The notes below the pieces were generated by a model. That model saw nothing but the letters and a program-made list of their open reading frames with translations. It made no database searches and was not told the origin of the DNA. 40,349 bases of DNA from Lachnospiraceae bacterium (GTDB lineage Bacteria; Bacillota; Clostridia; Lachnospirales; Lachnospiraceae), in NCBI GenBank assembly GCA_009774245.1, contig VSNM01000054.1, positions 1 through 40,349 of the forward strand, read 5' to 3'. Of this stretch, positions 17,037-25,682 are shown piece by piece (position 1 is the first letter of the stretch; the number at the start of each line of letters is the position of its first letter). Both the position numbers and the translations under genes were made by a program.

Positions 17037-18107
17037 ATGGCAGACCGCGTTACGATTCAGGATATTGCGGATGAACTGGGCGTTTCCCGCAATACGGTAT
17101 CCAAAGCAATCAACAATACAGGAATTCTTGCCGACGCCACAAGGGAACGTGTTTTGAAAAAGGCGATCGAGATGGGCTATAAACAGATTTCCTATGACAA
17201 TATCTATGGTTCCGGCAGAACCGGAACCAGTCTCCCGTCCGAGACGGACAAAAGGGAAATTTCCCTGTTTACATCCAATTCCATTGGAAGTTCCCATTTT
17301 GCCTCCACCATGTTGGACAAATTTCAGAGGGAACTCTCCGGAATGGGACACAGCTTCACCATGCACCGTCTCCGGGAACACGAAATCGAATGCCTGTCCC
17401 TTCCCAGTTTTTATAATGAAAAAAGGACTGCCGGAATCATCTGTGTCGAAATGTTCAACAAAGACTACTGTCACATGCTCTGCGGACTTGACGTTCCCAC
17501 GCTCTTTGTAGATTCGCCGGTGGCAGACTTCGACATGCCGTTAAAGTCAGACTGTCTCTATATGGATAACCAGACGGACATCGGCTGCTTCGTACACGAG
17601 ATGATCCGCAGGGGCAAGACGCGCATCGGGTTTATCGGCGATATTTCGCACTGCCAGTCCTTCTATGAGCGTTTCCTGGGCTATCGGAATGCCATGTATC
17701 TCTCCGGGCTCTCCTGCCCCAGTGACTACTGCATCACCGAAAACAGGAGAAACACCAGAATCCCAGGGTATGAACCATACCGTGAATACATAAAGGAAGA
17801 AATCCAAAAACGGCGGGAACTGCCAGACGTGTTTATCTGCGCAAACGACTTCGTCGCACTGGATACCATGCAGGTATTTAAGGAGTTAAGTATCCGTGTC
17901 CCCGAGGATGTCTGGCTGTGCGGTTTTGATGATTCCCCGGAATCAAGAGTCACTTCGCCCACGCTGACTACGGTTCATATCCACAGCCAGATCATGGGGC
18001 TTTCCGCAGTGCACCTGCTCATGTCAAGAATCAAGGAGCCCACCCTGAACTTTCGCAGGATTTATACGGAGACCAGCCTGATTTACAGGGAGTCTACCGA
18101 AGACTAA
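17037..18107 (+). CDS. LacI-family transcription regulator, copy 1
   Basis: A 356-residue regulator. The N-terminal LacI helix-turn-helix (VTIQDIADELGVSRNTVSKAINN, residues 5-27) is followed by the hinge and a periplasmic-binding-like sensor domain ending HIHSQIMGLSAVHLLMSRI. The divergent position facing the importer operon makes it the likely local regulator of fructan use. An AAAGGA site lies upstream of the ATG at a rather long spacing. It has a close full-length paralogue at 22,935 of the same length. It probably binds the TGTAAA/TTTACA dyads in the promoter region. Confidence 0.92.
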   Translation: MADRVTIQDIADELGVSRNTVSKAINNTGILADATRERVLKKAIEMGYKQISYDNIYGSGRTGTSLPSETDKREISLFTSNSIGSSHFASTMLDKFQRELSGMGHSFTMHRLREHEIECLSLPSFYNEKRTAGIICVEMFNKDYCHMLCGLDVPTLFVDSPVADFDMPLKSDCLYMDNQTDIGCFVHEMIRRGKTRIGFIGDISHCQSFYERFLGYRNAMYLSGLSCPSDYCITENRRNTRIPGYEPYREYIKEEIQKRRELPDVFICANDFVALDTMQVFKELSIRVPEDVWLCGFDDSPESRVTSPTLTTVHIHSQIMGLSAVHLLMSRIKEPTLNFRRIYTETSLIYRESTED

Positions 18108-18158
18108 AAAAGTTTTATGTATTAATTCACACATTATATTATAGAAAGGAAACGTTTT

Positions 18159-18845
18159 ATGCATGGTATCTTAAACCCCGAAAGCCCGGTTATGTCCTTC
18201 ATTACCAAGATCACTTACAGCGCCTACCTGAATCTGTTATGGCTGATCTGCTGCCTGCCCATTGTCACAGCCGGCGCGTCCACTACCGCCTTGTTCTATG
18301 TGACCCTGAAGGTTGCCAAAAACGAGGAGGGCAGCCTGACGAAATCATTTTTCCACTCATTTCGGGAAAATTTCAGGCAGGCCACTGTCATCTGGCTGAT
18401 CCTTCTCGCTGTGGGTATTGTCCTCGGAATTGACGGTTACATATTTTATCATATGCGGTTTGAGAATGCCTTCTGGACTGTTGCCACAGCAGTTTTTCTC
18501 ATCGCTGCAGCCGCCTATGCCATCATACTGATGTACATATTCCCGCTGCTTGCGAGATTTGACAACACCACCGCGGCAATGTTCAAGAACGCCATCATGC
18601 TCGGCATGCGCTTTTTGCTCTGCACGGCGGTCATGGCCGTCATATACTTTGCCATGGCATTTGTCATCATCAACGTCTTTACGCCGATGATTGTTTTCGG
18701 GGAGGGACTTTGCGCACTGCTTTGCTCCTACCTGCTCTCCAACATCCTGCTGCTCTGCCAGGAAAAACAGGAAGAACCCACTTTAGCCAGAGAATCCACC
18801 GGAACAGAAGAATCCGCCGAAATAAAGGAACGTGAAATCTTATGA
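18159..18845 (+). CDS. YesL/DUF624 family membrane protein
   Basis: A 228-residue membrane protein with five to six hydrophobic segments (NLLWLICCLPIVTAG, VIWLILLAVGIVLGI, VFLIAAAAYAIILMY and others). The N-terminus with NLLWLICCLPIVTAGASTTALF is the signature of the YesL (DUF624) family. Such genes accompany LPL-type sugar importers in Bacillota, but their role is unknown; assembly or regulation of the importer has been suggested by context only. GAAAGGAAA precedes the ATG. The gene overlaps the next by ATGA, so the two are coupled. Confidence 0.88.
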   Translation: MHGILNPESPVMSFITKITYSAYLNLLWLICCLPIVTAGASTTALFYVTLKVAKNEEGSLTKSFFHSFRENFRQATVIWLILLAVGIVLGIDGYIFYHMRFENAFWTVATAVFLIAAAAYAIILMYIFPLLARFDNTTAAMFKNAIMLGMRFLLCTAVMAVIYFAMAFVIINVFTPMIVFGEGLCALLCSYLLSNILLLCQEKQEEPTLARESTGTEESAEIKEREIL

Positions 18846-19585
18846 AAACAATCCGCGATGAAAATCTCAAAACGCTGAAAGGCAGAACAAAAATAGAGTA
18901 TATCTGGGATTACTACAAGCTTCCGCTCGCAATCCTCGGTGTCCTGCTGTATATCCTTGCCTATATTCTGTATGGTCATTTTACAGCCAGGGAGCCTGTA
19001 CTGTATGTCGCACTTGTCAATGTAAACGCCGGCGAAAATCTGAGACAAGGACTCGGAGAGGATTTTCTCGGTCACAGGAATCTGAATCCGTCCAAAAACA
19101 AATTAGAGCTGTACACCGGACTGTACCTGACAGACGACGAGCTGAACGAAAACCACCAGTACACCTACGCATCACGCATGAAAATCCTCGCTGTCATTGA
19201 CGGGGAACTGCTCGATGTCGTTCTGATGAACAAAGAAGCGTTTGATGCGTTTTCCCAAAATGGCTACCTGTATGCTCTTGAAGACTTTCTTCCGCAGGAG
19301 GACTCCGGCTTGTATAACGCCATAAAGCCGGATCTTGCCGCCAATATAGTCATTCTCGAGGACAATCAGGAGGAACTGCTGTTTGATTCATCCGCATCCT
19401 ACCATGCAGTGACCGAGGAGCACTATTACGGCATCGACCTGTCGCGCACGACGCTGATCGACAGTGCCGGTTTTCGTGAACCCGTCTACTTCGGCATCAT
19501 TGCAAACTCACCGCGCACGGACAACGCCGCGGACTATTTAAAATACCTATACAACTACGAATCGTCAGGAAGTGATATCCAATGA
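18842..19585 (+). CDS. Membrane-anchored protein of unknown function linked to YesL
   Basis: A 247-residue protein with a short cytoplasmic N-terminus (KTLKGRTKIEYIWDYYKLPL), a single membrane segment (AILGVLLYILAYILYGHF, about residues 31-48) and an extracellular domain of about 190 residues. The outer domain has alternating strands and phrases such as MKILAVIDGELLDVVLMNKEAFDAF that loosely resemble a solute-binding fold. Genes of this shape often follow YesL genes in Lachnospiraceae. It overlaps its neighbours on both sides by ATGA, so it belongs to the same transcript. The function is not known. Confidence 0.75.
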   Translation: MKTIRDENLKTLKGRTKIEYIWDYYKLPLAILGVLLYILAYILYGHFTAREPVLYVALVNVNAGENLRQGLGEDFLGHRNLNPSKNKLELYTGLYLTDDELNENHQYTYASRMKILAVIDGELLDVVLMNKEAFDAFSQNGYLYALEDFLPQEDSGLYNAIKPDLAANIVILEDNQEELLFDSSASYHAVTEEHYYGIDLSRTTLIDSAGFREPVYFGIIANSPRTDNAADYLKYLYNYESSGSDIQ

Positions 19586-20577
19586 AACCTGAAATCTCCA
19601 ATCCGACAATGAAAGACGTGGCAAGGGAGGCTGGTGTTGCCCTTGGCACCGTATCCAAGGTAGTCAACGGCATACCGGTCGGTGAATCTTACAGAACCCG
19701 CGTGGAAAATGCAATAAACAAGCTCGGCTACCAGGTTAACAGTTATGCCCAGGGACTCCGGGCAGACAAGACCCATACCGTCGTTTTCCTGATTCCCAAT
19801 ACAACGGAGCCTTTTTACGCCTCCCTCACCTACCATGTCAATCTGGTGCTGTTGCGGCAGGGATACCGGATGCTGCTCTGCTGCACCGACTATGATTCAG
19901 ATCTGGAACAGGAATATATCGCGATGGCACAGCAGAACAAGGTTGACGGCATCATCGGGCTGACCTACAACCCGGATCTGAGCGTTCATAAAAATACGCC
20001 TTTCGTCTCCATTGACCGCTGCATGGGACTGGGTATCCCCTGTGTGGCGAGCGACAATTTCGCAGGCGGACAGCTGGCCGCGGAAAAACTGGCCGATTTG
20101 GGATGTAAGAATGTTGCCTTTCTGTGCAAAAGCTCCTCCATCAGCAATGAACCGAACAAGCGCAAAGCCGGCTTTGAGAACGGCTGCCTCGCCCGCGGAC
20201 TCCATTGTGAGCTGAAAATAGTAAGCGACAACGAACCCTATGACACATTCGAACAGTTCCTTGCGGACCACGCCCCCGACGGAAAAATGTCCCTGGACGG
20301 AATTTTCTGCGTGACAGACGGGCTCGCATATTTTATAATGAAAATGCTGCGCAGGCTTGGCCTGGACATCCCACGGGACCTCCAGCTGATCGGATACGAC
20401 GGCATCCGCTTTTTCGGGGACGCTGACTACTTATGCTCCACGATTGTGCAGCCAGTGCCGGACATTGCCGAGCTGTGCGTAAGGCTTTTGCTGGACAAGT
20501 CCATACGCGAAAAACCATCGCTGCTATGCCTTCCAGTCACTTACGCCTATGGCGGAACCACACGGGAAGATGCGTGA
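19582..20577 (+). CDS. LacI-family transcription regulator, distinct type
   Basis: A 331-residue LacI regulator with an N-terminal helix-turn-helix (TMKDVAREAGVALGTVSKVVNG) and an intact sensor domain (VVFLIPNTTEPFYASL, DGIFCVTDGLAYFIM, LQLIGYDGIRFF). It is clearly different in sequence from the 356-residue copies and is the last gene of the coupled rightward set. It may respond to a second sugar signal of the same locus or control a distant operon. The overlap with the preceding gene (ATGA) indicates translational coupling. Confidence 0.92.
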   Translation: MKPEISNPTMKDVAREAGVALGTVSKVVNGIPVGESYRTRVENAINKLGYQVNSYAQGLRADKTHTVVFLIPNTTEPFYASLTYHVNLVLLRQGYRMLLCCTDYDSDLEQEYIAMAQQNKVDGIIGLTYNPDLSVHKNTPFVSIDRCMGLGIPCVASDNFAGGQLAAEKLADLGCKNVAFLCKSSSISNEPNKRKAGFENGCLARGLHCELKIVSDNEPYDTFEQFLADHAPDGKMSLDGIFCVTDGLAYFIMKMLRRLGLDIPRDLQLIGYDGIRFFGDADYLCSTIVQPVPDIAELCVRLLLDKSIREKPSLLCLPVTYAYGGTTREDA

Positions 20578-20674
20578 CCTGCGCTGTCAGCCCAATGATT
20601 CATACTTCCAGATGAATGACATAGCGGCCGGGAAATTTAACAGGAGAAATATTGAGATTTAAGGGGGAACCGCC

Positions 20675-21241
20675 ATGATACTATACCACGGAAGCAACAC
20701 AGGAAACATTAAAGTATTAAAACCAAACCAGGCTGACCATGACCGGCCCTATGTATATATGACCACAATCGATGTCGTGGCCGCATTCTATCTATGTAAC
20801 GCCGTGGACAGGCCCTATTACTGGTTTCCTTATGGTTTTGAGGGCGGCAGCGATATCCCGGTCTACCACGAACTGTACCCGGATGCGCTGCGAGAAGTAT
20901 CGGACGGCGTCAGCGGATATATCTACGAAGTCCATGCAGAAGAAAGCCAGGTCATTCCATTCAAAAATATCCCCTGTGCGAGACTGGCGACAGAACCTGT
21001 TGAAGTAACGAAGTATGTCCGGGTAGAAAATGCATACGATCTATTTATGGAATATGTGAAACAGGGAAAAATGAAGGTAAGCCATTTTGAAGACAAATCG
21101 GAGCAGCAGCTGGAATGGTGGTATTCATGCCTTGTCGACTATTTAAAGGAAAAACACATGATAGAAACCCCTGACTGCTCCTATGCCTGTTTCATAAAAT
21201 CAAAATTACCACAAGTGTGGGAAAGATATACTGCAAGATAA
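20675..21241 (+). CDS. Unknown protein, possible ADP-ribosyltransferase fold
   Basis: A 188-residue soluble protein without signal peptide. It starts MILYHGSN and continues with a conserved-looking VYMTTIDVVAAFYLC segment. A YHGS motif followed by a Y-T strand and a later Glu is reminiscent of PARP-like, DUF3990-like or RES-type ADP-ribosyltransferases, which use H-Y-E or R-based triads. Similar proteins occur as lone genes in Bacillota, by my recollection, with no known role. A GGGGG ribosome binding site lies 7 bases before the ATG. The gene is not coupled to the LacI gene (97-bp gap). The fold assignment is an inference. Confidence 0.6.
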   Translation: MILYHGSNTGNIKVLKPNQADHDRPYVYMTTIDVVAAFYLCNAVDRPYYWFPYGFEGGSDIPVYHELYPDALREVSDGVSGYIYEVHAEESQVIPFKNIPCARLATEPVEVTKYVRVENAYDLFMEYVKQGKMKVSHFEDKSEQQLEWWYSCLVDYLKEKHMIETPDCSYACFIKSKLPQVWERYTAR

Positions 21242-21359
21242 AATTTCCGTTTATCAAAGAACCATCACTTAATTATGTGAAACAGATGCTGTCTGCCGGA
21301 ATAATGATGACTTGACATTATGTCTGGTAAAAGAACTGTGAATCGTATCCAAAGGAAAC

Positions 21360-21402
21360 GATGCCGTGAGGGAACAACTGGCTGTCGCCCCTTCACAGCA
21401 TC
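21360..21402 (-). terminator. Probable terminator of the XRE regulator gene
   Basis: GATGCCGTGAGGG (from 21360) pairs with CCCTTCACAGCATC (to 21402), with one bulge. On the minus strand the stem is followed by GTTTCCTTT, a weak T-tract, just after the stop at 21409. Confidence 0.5.
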
Positions 21403-21408
21403 CCCTGT

Positions 21409-22497
21409 TCACGACAATGCCTGTATCATTTTATCAAATTCTTCCGTACTGCGGACAGCATCAAAATCCTCTGCTGCCAGCCACTTATCCCGCACAATCT
21501 CGCAAAGTGTTCTGGAATCAGATGTCTCAAAATCCGTTCTCTCCTTTTTCATTTCACCGAGAAGCACCGACGAAACACTGTATTGTTCTGAACGCATATC
21601 AAACTCCCTTGCGGTCTCCGCAACAATCTTTAACTCGTCATACATCGAATCATACTGCTTTAACCGGGCTAACAACGCCGCCATCGTGCAATGGTTTCTT
21701 ACAGTCCCCCATTCGACAGGTTCTTTTCCGTCAAAAACAAGTTCCTGCAAGGCAAACAATTTGCGGCATACCTTCAACAACTCTTCATCCGGAAGAAGCC
21801 TTTCCCCAAGCAGCAGGTAAATTCCATGATACATCGCTGCATACCCCTCCTGGATTCTGGTGCGGATAAACGGAAGTTTCTCTTCTTCGTCCAGCGCCCA
21901 CCAAATCTGTGTTTCTTTACAATATTTCTGGGACGGTAATGTTTCAAAAATTGCCCTGCCTATTGCTCTACGTCCCATTTCACAATGGTTAAACGCAAGC
22001 CTTGCCGCCGCTTCCAGCCGGATATCCTGATCAGGGCAATATTTCATAATCCGCTCGCCGATCATTGTGATTTCCGAATCATATTTTTTCATATTCTCCT
22101 GCCACTCTGGTATGTTTCCATCACTATCGCCTGCCAAAAACAATGCATACATAAGCTTGTTCAGCAGCATATAACTATTGGGGTATTCCGCAATGCCATT
22201 TCTCGCGACAGTAATACAGTCGTCAATTCTTCCCTGACTGACTGCCTCCTGAAACTGTTCCAGATACTTCGCAATCCTCTCTTTCCTGACCGTTTCGTTT
22301 ATCCCCATCAGACAGTCAACAGTAACTCCGAAAAACTCCGCGATGTCTGGCAGCAGCTCTATATCAGGATAGCAGATACCATTCTCCCAACGTGATACAG
22401 ATTGACAGGATACCCCAAGGACTACCGCAAACTCTTCCTGCGTAATATCCTTTTCATGCCTCAGGCACCTGATTCTATCTCCAACATTCAGATTCAT
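21409..22497 (-). CDS. XRE-family regulator with helical-repeat C-terminal domain
   Basis: A protein of about 362 residues with an N-terminal XRE helix-turn-helix (RIRCLRHEKDITQEEFAVVLGVSCQSVSRWENG). A mainly helical C-terminal part follows, with TPR-like texture (RMKYLEQFQEAVSQG..., AEYPNSYMLLNKLMYAL). This architecture is common in Clostridia regulators that bind a peptide or protein ligand. ATG 22497 is preferred since GGAGG lies 10 bases upstream; an in-frame start at 22518 overlaps that site. Its regulon is unknown; it lies beside the duplicated LacI promoter region. Confidence 0.88.
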   Translation of the reverse strand: MNLNVGDRIRCLRHEKDITQEEFAVVLGVSCQSVSRWENGICYPDIELLPDIAEFFGVTVDCLMGINETVRKERIAKYLEQFQEAVSQGRIDDCITVARNGIAEYPNSYMLLNKLMYALFLAGDSDGNIPEWQENMKKYDSEITMIGERIMKYCPDQDIRLEAAARLAFNHCEMGRRAIGRAIFETLPSQKYCKETQIWWALDEEEKLPFIRTRIQEGYAAMYHGIYLLLGERLLPDEELLKVCRKLFALQELVFDGKEPVEWGTVRNHCTMAALLARLKQYDSMYDELKIVAETAREFDMRSEQYSVSSVLLGEMKKERTDFETSDSRTLCEIVRDKWLAAEDFDAVRSTEEFDKMIQALS

Positions 22498-22654
22498 TTT
22501 GATACATCCTCCAATCACTCAGATTTATTCTTATCGTTTATTGAAAGGTGCGCCTCTTTCTACTGTTCAATTTATCAGATTCCCATGACAGAATCAACCA
22601 CGCATTGCGTGAAGTTTCCTCACGCAGAAATTGAAATCATATTTCAACCAACTC

Positions 22655-22682
22655 TGTAAATACAAGCTGCATATTTTTCACA
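22655..22682. promoter_or_regulatory. Second copy of the TGTAAA/TTTCACA dyad
   Basis: TGTAAATAC (22655-22663) and ATATTTTTCACA (ending 22682) repeat the dyad seen at 16666-16694, with the same flanking CTC and CAT bases. Conservation between the two loci marks it as the probable LacI operator. Confidence 0.5.
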
Positions 22683-22803
22683 TGGATCCGATGCTGTTTT
22701 ACAAACTCAATTATTATTTTCAGTTCGTCTAAATATATTTTATCTGCGCCTCGCAGCTTTCAATTTCCAGCTTTTTCAATCTCACTTTTTTCATTTTTTA
22801 CAT

Positions 22804-22832
22804 TTGACACAATTTATTTTTTACATTATAAT
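22804..22832 (+). promoter_or_regulatory. Consensus promoter of LacI copy 2
   Basis: TTGACA (22804-22809) and TATAAT (22827-22832) with a 17-base spacer, matching the promoter of copy 1. The predicted leader is about 95 nt, shorter than in copy 1. Confidence 0.85.
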
Positions 22833-22934
22833 AATATAAAACTCAAAAAATTCCCACACACCATACAGATACGAGAGAGAAAAATATCTGGGAAAATATC
22901 GAAAAATACCATATTGAGAAAGGATGTGACTTCC

Positions 22935-24005
22935 ATGGCTGACCGTGTCACCATTCAGGACATCGCGGATGAACTGGGCGTCTCGCGCAACACTGTATCC
23001 AAGGCAATCAACAATACAGGGGTGCTCGCCGGCGCCACCAGGGAACGCGTTTTGAAAAAGGCGATCGAAATGGGATATAAACAATTCTCCTATATAAATA
23101 TCTATGGTTCCGGCAAGCCCGAAACCGACCTTGCTCCCGGTACAAACAAACGGGAGATTTCGCTGTTTACGTCCAATTTTATAGGAAACTCCCACTTTGC
23201 CTCCACGATGCTGGACAAATTTCAGCGGGAACTTTCCAGCATGGGTTACAGTTTCACCATGCACAGACTTCAGGAACATGAGATCGAAAGCCTGTCCCTT
23301 CCCGGCTCTTACAATGAAGAACGGACTGCAGGAATCATCTGCATTGAAATGTTTAACAAAGACTATTGCCATATGCTCTGCGGACTTGAAATTCCTACGC
23401 TATTTGTTGATTCACCGGTAGCGGATCTTGATAAACCGCTCAAATCCGACTGTCTCTACATGGATAACCAGACAGGCATAGGCTGCTTTGTGCGCGAGAT
23501 GATCCGCCGGGGTAAGAAACGCATCGGATTTATTGGCGACATCTCGCACTGCCAGTCCTTCCATGAGCGCTTTCTGGGATACCGGAATGCCATGTATCTG
23601 TCCGGGATCCCCTGTCCTGAGGAATACTGCATCACCAAAAACAAAACAGGCGTGAAGGTTCCCGGATACAATCCATACCGCGAATATATACTGGAAGAGA
23701 TTCAGAAACGAAAAGAACTGCCGGACGTGTTCATCTGCGCAAACGACTTTATTGCCGTGGACGCCATGTCTGTGTTCAAACAGCTGGGAATCCGTGTGCC
23801 GCAGGATATCTACCTGTGCGGCTTTGACGATTCCCCGGAATCACATGTGACATCGCCCACACTGACCACAATCCATATCCACAGCCAGATTATGGGGTTT
23901 TCCGCAGTGCACCTGCTTATGTCGCGAATCAGGGAACCGTCACTGAACTTCCGCAAGATTTACACAGAGACAAGTCTGATTTACAGGGAATCAACAGGGG
24001 ACTAG
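22935..24005 (+). CDS. LacI-family transcription regulator, copy 2 (paralogue of 17,037)
   Basis: A 356-residue regulator, equal in length to the one at 17,037 and identical at most positions by eye, including the whole DNA-recognition helix (GVSRNTVSKAINNTG). ATG 22935 is chosen, preceded by the same AGAAAGGATGTGA leader as in copy 1; the open frame could reach back to TTG 22914. The stop codon TAG (24003-24005) is supplied by the terminal ACTAGT of the inserted palindromic element, where copy 1 has TAA. With the same recognition helix, both proteins should bind the same operators, while differences in the sensor domain could broaden the inducer range. Confidence 0.92.
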   Translation: MADRVTIQDIADELGVSRNTVSKAINNTGVLAGATRERVLKKAIEMGYKQFSYINIYGSGKPETDLAPGTNKREISLFTSNFIGNSHFASTMLDKFQRELSSMGYSFTMHRLQEHEIESLSLPGSYNEERTAGIICIEMFNKDYCHMLCGLEIPTLFVDSPVADLDKPLKSDCLYMDNQTGIGCFVREMIRRGKKRIGFIGDISHCQSFHERFLGYRNAMYLSGIPCPEEYCITKNKTGVKVPGYNPYREYILEEIQKRKELPDVFICANDFIAVDAMSVFKQLGIRVPQDIYLCGFDDSPESHVTSPTLTTIHIHSQIMGFSAVHLLMSRIREPSLNFRKIYTETSLIYRESTGD

Positions 24006-24168
24006 TACAGCGTTGCGTAAATAACAGTGAAAAACAGTGCCTGATATTTGTGTCAGGACAAGGCGGAGGAAGGAGGCAATGCGGTGGCATTGTTGACTGA
24101 CGACAACGCGGTACTGGCACAAATAGCAGGTGCTGTATTCACTGTTATTTGCGCAATGTTGTACTAGT
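24001..24168. mobile_element. 168-bp palindromic (MITE-like) element with ~50-bp terminal inverted repeats
   Basis: The left end ACTAGTACAGCGTTGCG... and the reverse complement of the right end (ACTAGTACAACATTGCGC...) agree over about 50 bases, including AAATAACAGTGAA, GCACCTG/GTGCCTG and ATTTGTG. Both ends finish in ACTAGT. The centre holds AGGCGGAGGAAGGAGG and a short internal hairpin (CAATGCGGTGGCATTG). No open reading frame is present, so it would need a transposase supplied elsewhere or could act as a structured RNA/DNA element. It abuts the last coding codon of LacI copy 2. Confidence 0.75.
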
Positions 24169-24407
24169 ACAGCACCATACTGCTTTAAATTCCGCCCCCT
24201 TGATTTTTCAGTCGACCGACCGCATCGTCGGGATTTTAAGTCAGTTTAATTTAAAACAACTTATTTCCCTTTATTTAGCCGCTTTTCGGCATCTCCGGCA
24301 CAGCGATATAATGCTGTTTCATTGATTAAAACCCTTGAATTTGTCGTACTCTTGTCGTATGGCACACAAGTTGTCGTACCCTCTGTCAGTCCTAGCCGGA
24401 CTCTTTC
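24169..24407. other. End region of the conjugative element, no gene
   Basis: These 239 bp lie between the palindromic element and the integrase stop. They include the integrase arm-type repeats near 24,341-24,379. The left boundary (att site) of the conjugative element should fall somewhere in 24,169-24,340, but I cannot place it without an empty-site comparison or the other end. Confidence 0.5.
24341..24379. repeat. Three direct repeats TTGTCGTA, probable integrase arm sites
   Basis: TTGTCGTAC (24341-24349), TTGTCGTAT (24352-24360) and TTGTCGTAC (24371-24379) are direct repeats just after the integrase gene. Tn916-type integrases bind comparable direct repeats near the element ends through their N-terminal domain. 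Confidence 0.6.
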
Positions 24408-25649
24408 CTAAAATACATCCAATTTGTGTGCTAAATTTTCAATCGCTTCCTGTTTCTTTGCATCGGTGACTTCCGCATAAATGTCCATCGTTGTTTCAAT
24501 ATTAGCGTGTCCCATTATAGACTGAATCACCTTTAAATTCGTTTCATTCTCGCAAAACCTCGAACAAAAGGTATGCCTCAAATGATGACATGAGAAATGT
24601 GGTATTAGCACAGGCTCCCGGTGTTGCTTGGAAGCATTAACCACTTCTTCTGCATTGTACGATTCGTATATACGCTTAATCGCCCGGTTGATAGACTGCG
24701 GATTGTGGACGTACCCAAAACGGTTCATAAAGATAAAACCTTTCATTCCATCAATCTCCGTTTCATTGAATCCATTCTCCTGCTGGTCTGCAAGCTCCGC
24801 CCGGAGTGCATCATAGACCGCATCCATCATCGGGATACTGCGTATACCCGCTTCTGTCTTTGGGAGTGATATAGAAAACGTACACATCGGGTGTTCCTTA
24901 AATTCCCTGCTGTAATAAACAAGACTGTGGTTGATGCTGATTACACGTTTTTCAAAATTTACATCTTCCCACCTTATCCCGATTGCTTCCCCAATCCTGC
25001 ACCCCGTCCCTAATAAGAACTTAAATAAAGATGTCCAACGGTAATATGTAGGATTGCTTTCTATATAGTTTATAAAGGCTCGCTGCTGTTCCAGAGTTAA
25101 AGCGTGTCTTACGCCATGATTTCTCCCCGGCTGTTTTTTAATCTGCGCCATAACCCCGTCACTCGGATTGTTGCGGATAATATCATCCCGCACTGCCAAC
25201 TGGAATGTTGGGTGAAGCACCGTATGGATTGTTTCTAATGTGTTAATCTGCATTTCCTTATCTTTCAGCAAATGCTGGTAGAATTGCAGCACATCAGAAA
25301 ACTTTATCGCTGCGATTTTCTTCTTCCCAAACCCATTACGGATAAAACGGTCATACATATATTTGTAGTTCCTCATGGTTGTTCCCCTGAGTTCTGACTT
25401 TGTGGATATATACCTGTCAAAAACAAAATTAACCGTTGCACTTCCAGCCACATAGGTATCCAATCCGTCTAACTGGTCTTTAATCAGCTTTTCTTCCCTC
25501 TCACGCAGTTCCATAATGTCCTTAGAGTATATGCTCCGGCGTTTTCCTTCCGGATCAGTATAGGTATAAACATACTTTCCATCACAACTGCGTTGGGTTT
25601 CGCCTTTTCTTAAAACTCTCCCTTTATTATCCTTTCTTGATTTTGCCAT
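24408..25649 (-). CDS. int: Tyrosine recombinase (integrase) of Tn916/Tn1549 type
   Basis: A 413-residue site-specific recombinase that would excise and integrate the conjugative element. The N-terminal arm-binding domain (RKDNKGRVLRKGETQRSCDGKYVYTYTDPEGKRRSIY) resembles the Tn916 Int three-stranded fold. A SAM-like core-binding domain follows. The catalytic domain carries Arg in GTGCRIGEAIGIRW, His-x-x-Arg in HHLRHTF, His in MGHANIETTMDIY and the nucleophile Tyr in the last of these. All expected residues are present, so it should be active. The gene reads outward toward the element end, and an RHH protein gene precedes it. Confidence 0.95.
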   Translation of the reverse strand: MAKSRKDNKGRVLRKGETQRSCDGKYVYTYTDPEGKRRSIYSKDIMELREREEKLIKDQLDGLDTYVAGSATVNFVFDRYISTKSELRGTTMRNYKYMYDRFIRNGFGKKKIAAIKFSDVLQFYQHLLKDKEMQINTLETIHTVLHPTFQLAVRDDIIRNNPSDGVMAQIKKQPGRNHGVRHALTLEQQRAFINYIESNPTYYRWTSLFKFLLGTGCRIGEAIGIRWEDVNFEKRVISINHSLVYYSREFKEHPMCTFSISLPKTEAGIRSIPMMDAVYDALRAELADQQENGFNETEIDGMKGFIFMNRFGYVHNPQSINRAIKRIYESYNAEEVVNASKQHREPVLIPHFSCHHLRHTFCSRFCENETNLKVIQSIMGHANIETTMDIYAEVTDAKKQEAIENLAHKLDVF

Positions 25650-25682
25650 CTCTGCTCCTTTCTCAAGGAAAGAGATTTCGTA

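Larger units (their letters stand above)
22498..22934. promoter_or_regulatory. Intergenic region carrying a duplicate of the LacI promoter block
   Basis: About 440 bp separate the XRE and LacI genes. From about 22,640 to 22,860 it parallels 16,655-16,880: the same CTCTGTAAATA dyad (22655-22682) and the same CATTTGACA promoter box. A 7-bp inverted repeat TGCGTGA/TCACGCA near 22,610-22,630 is specific to this copy. Unlike the first locus, no importer operon lies on the left side. Confidence 0.7.

Noticed and set aside
24341..24379. Repeats considered as a CRISPR array
   Set aside because: Repeats are only 8-9 bases and spacing is 2-10 bases; the position beside the integrase fits arm sites.
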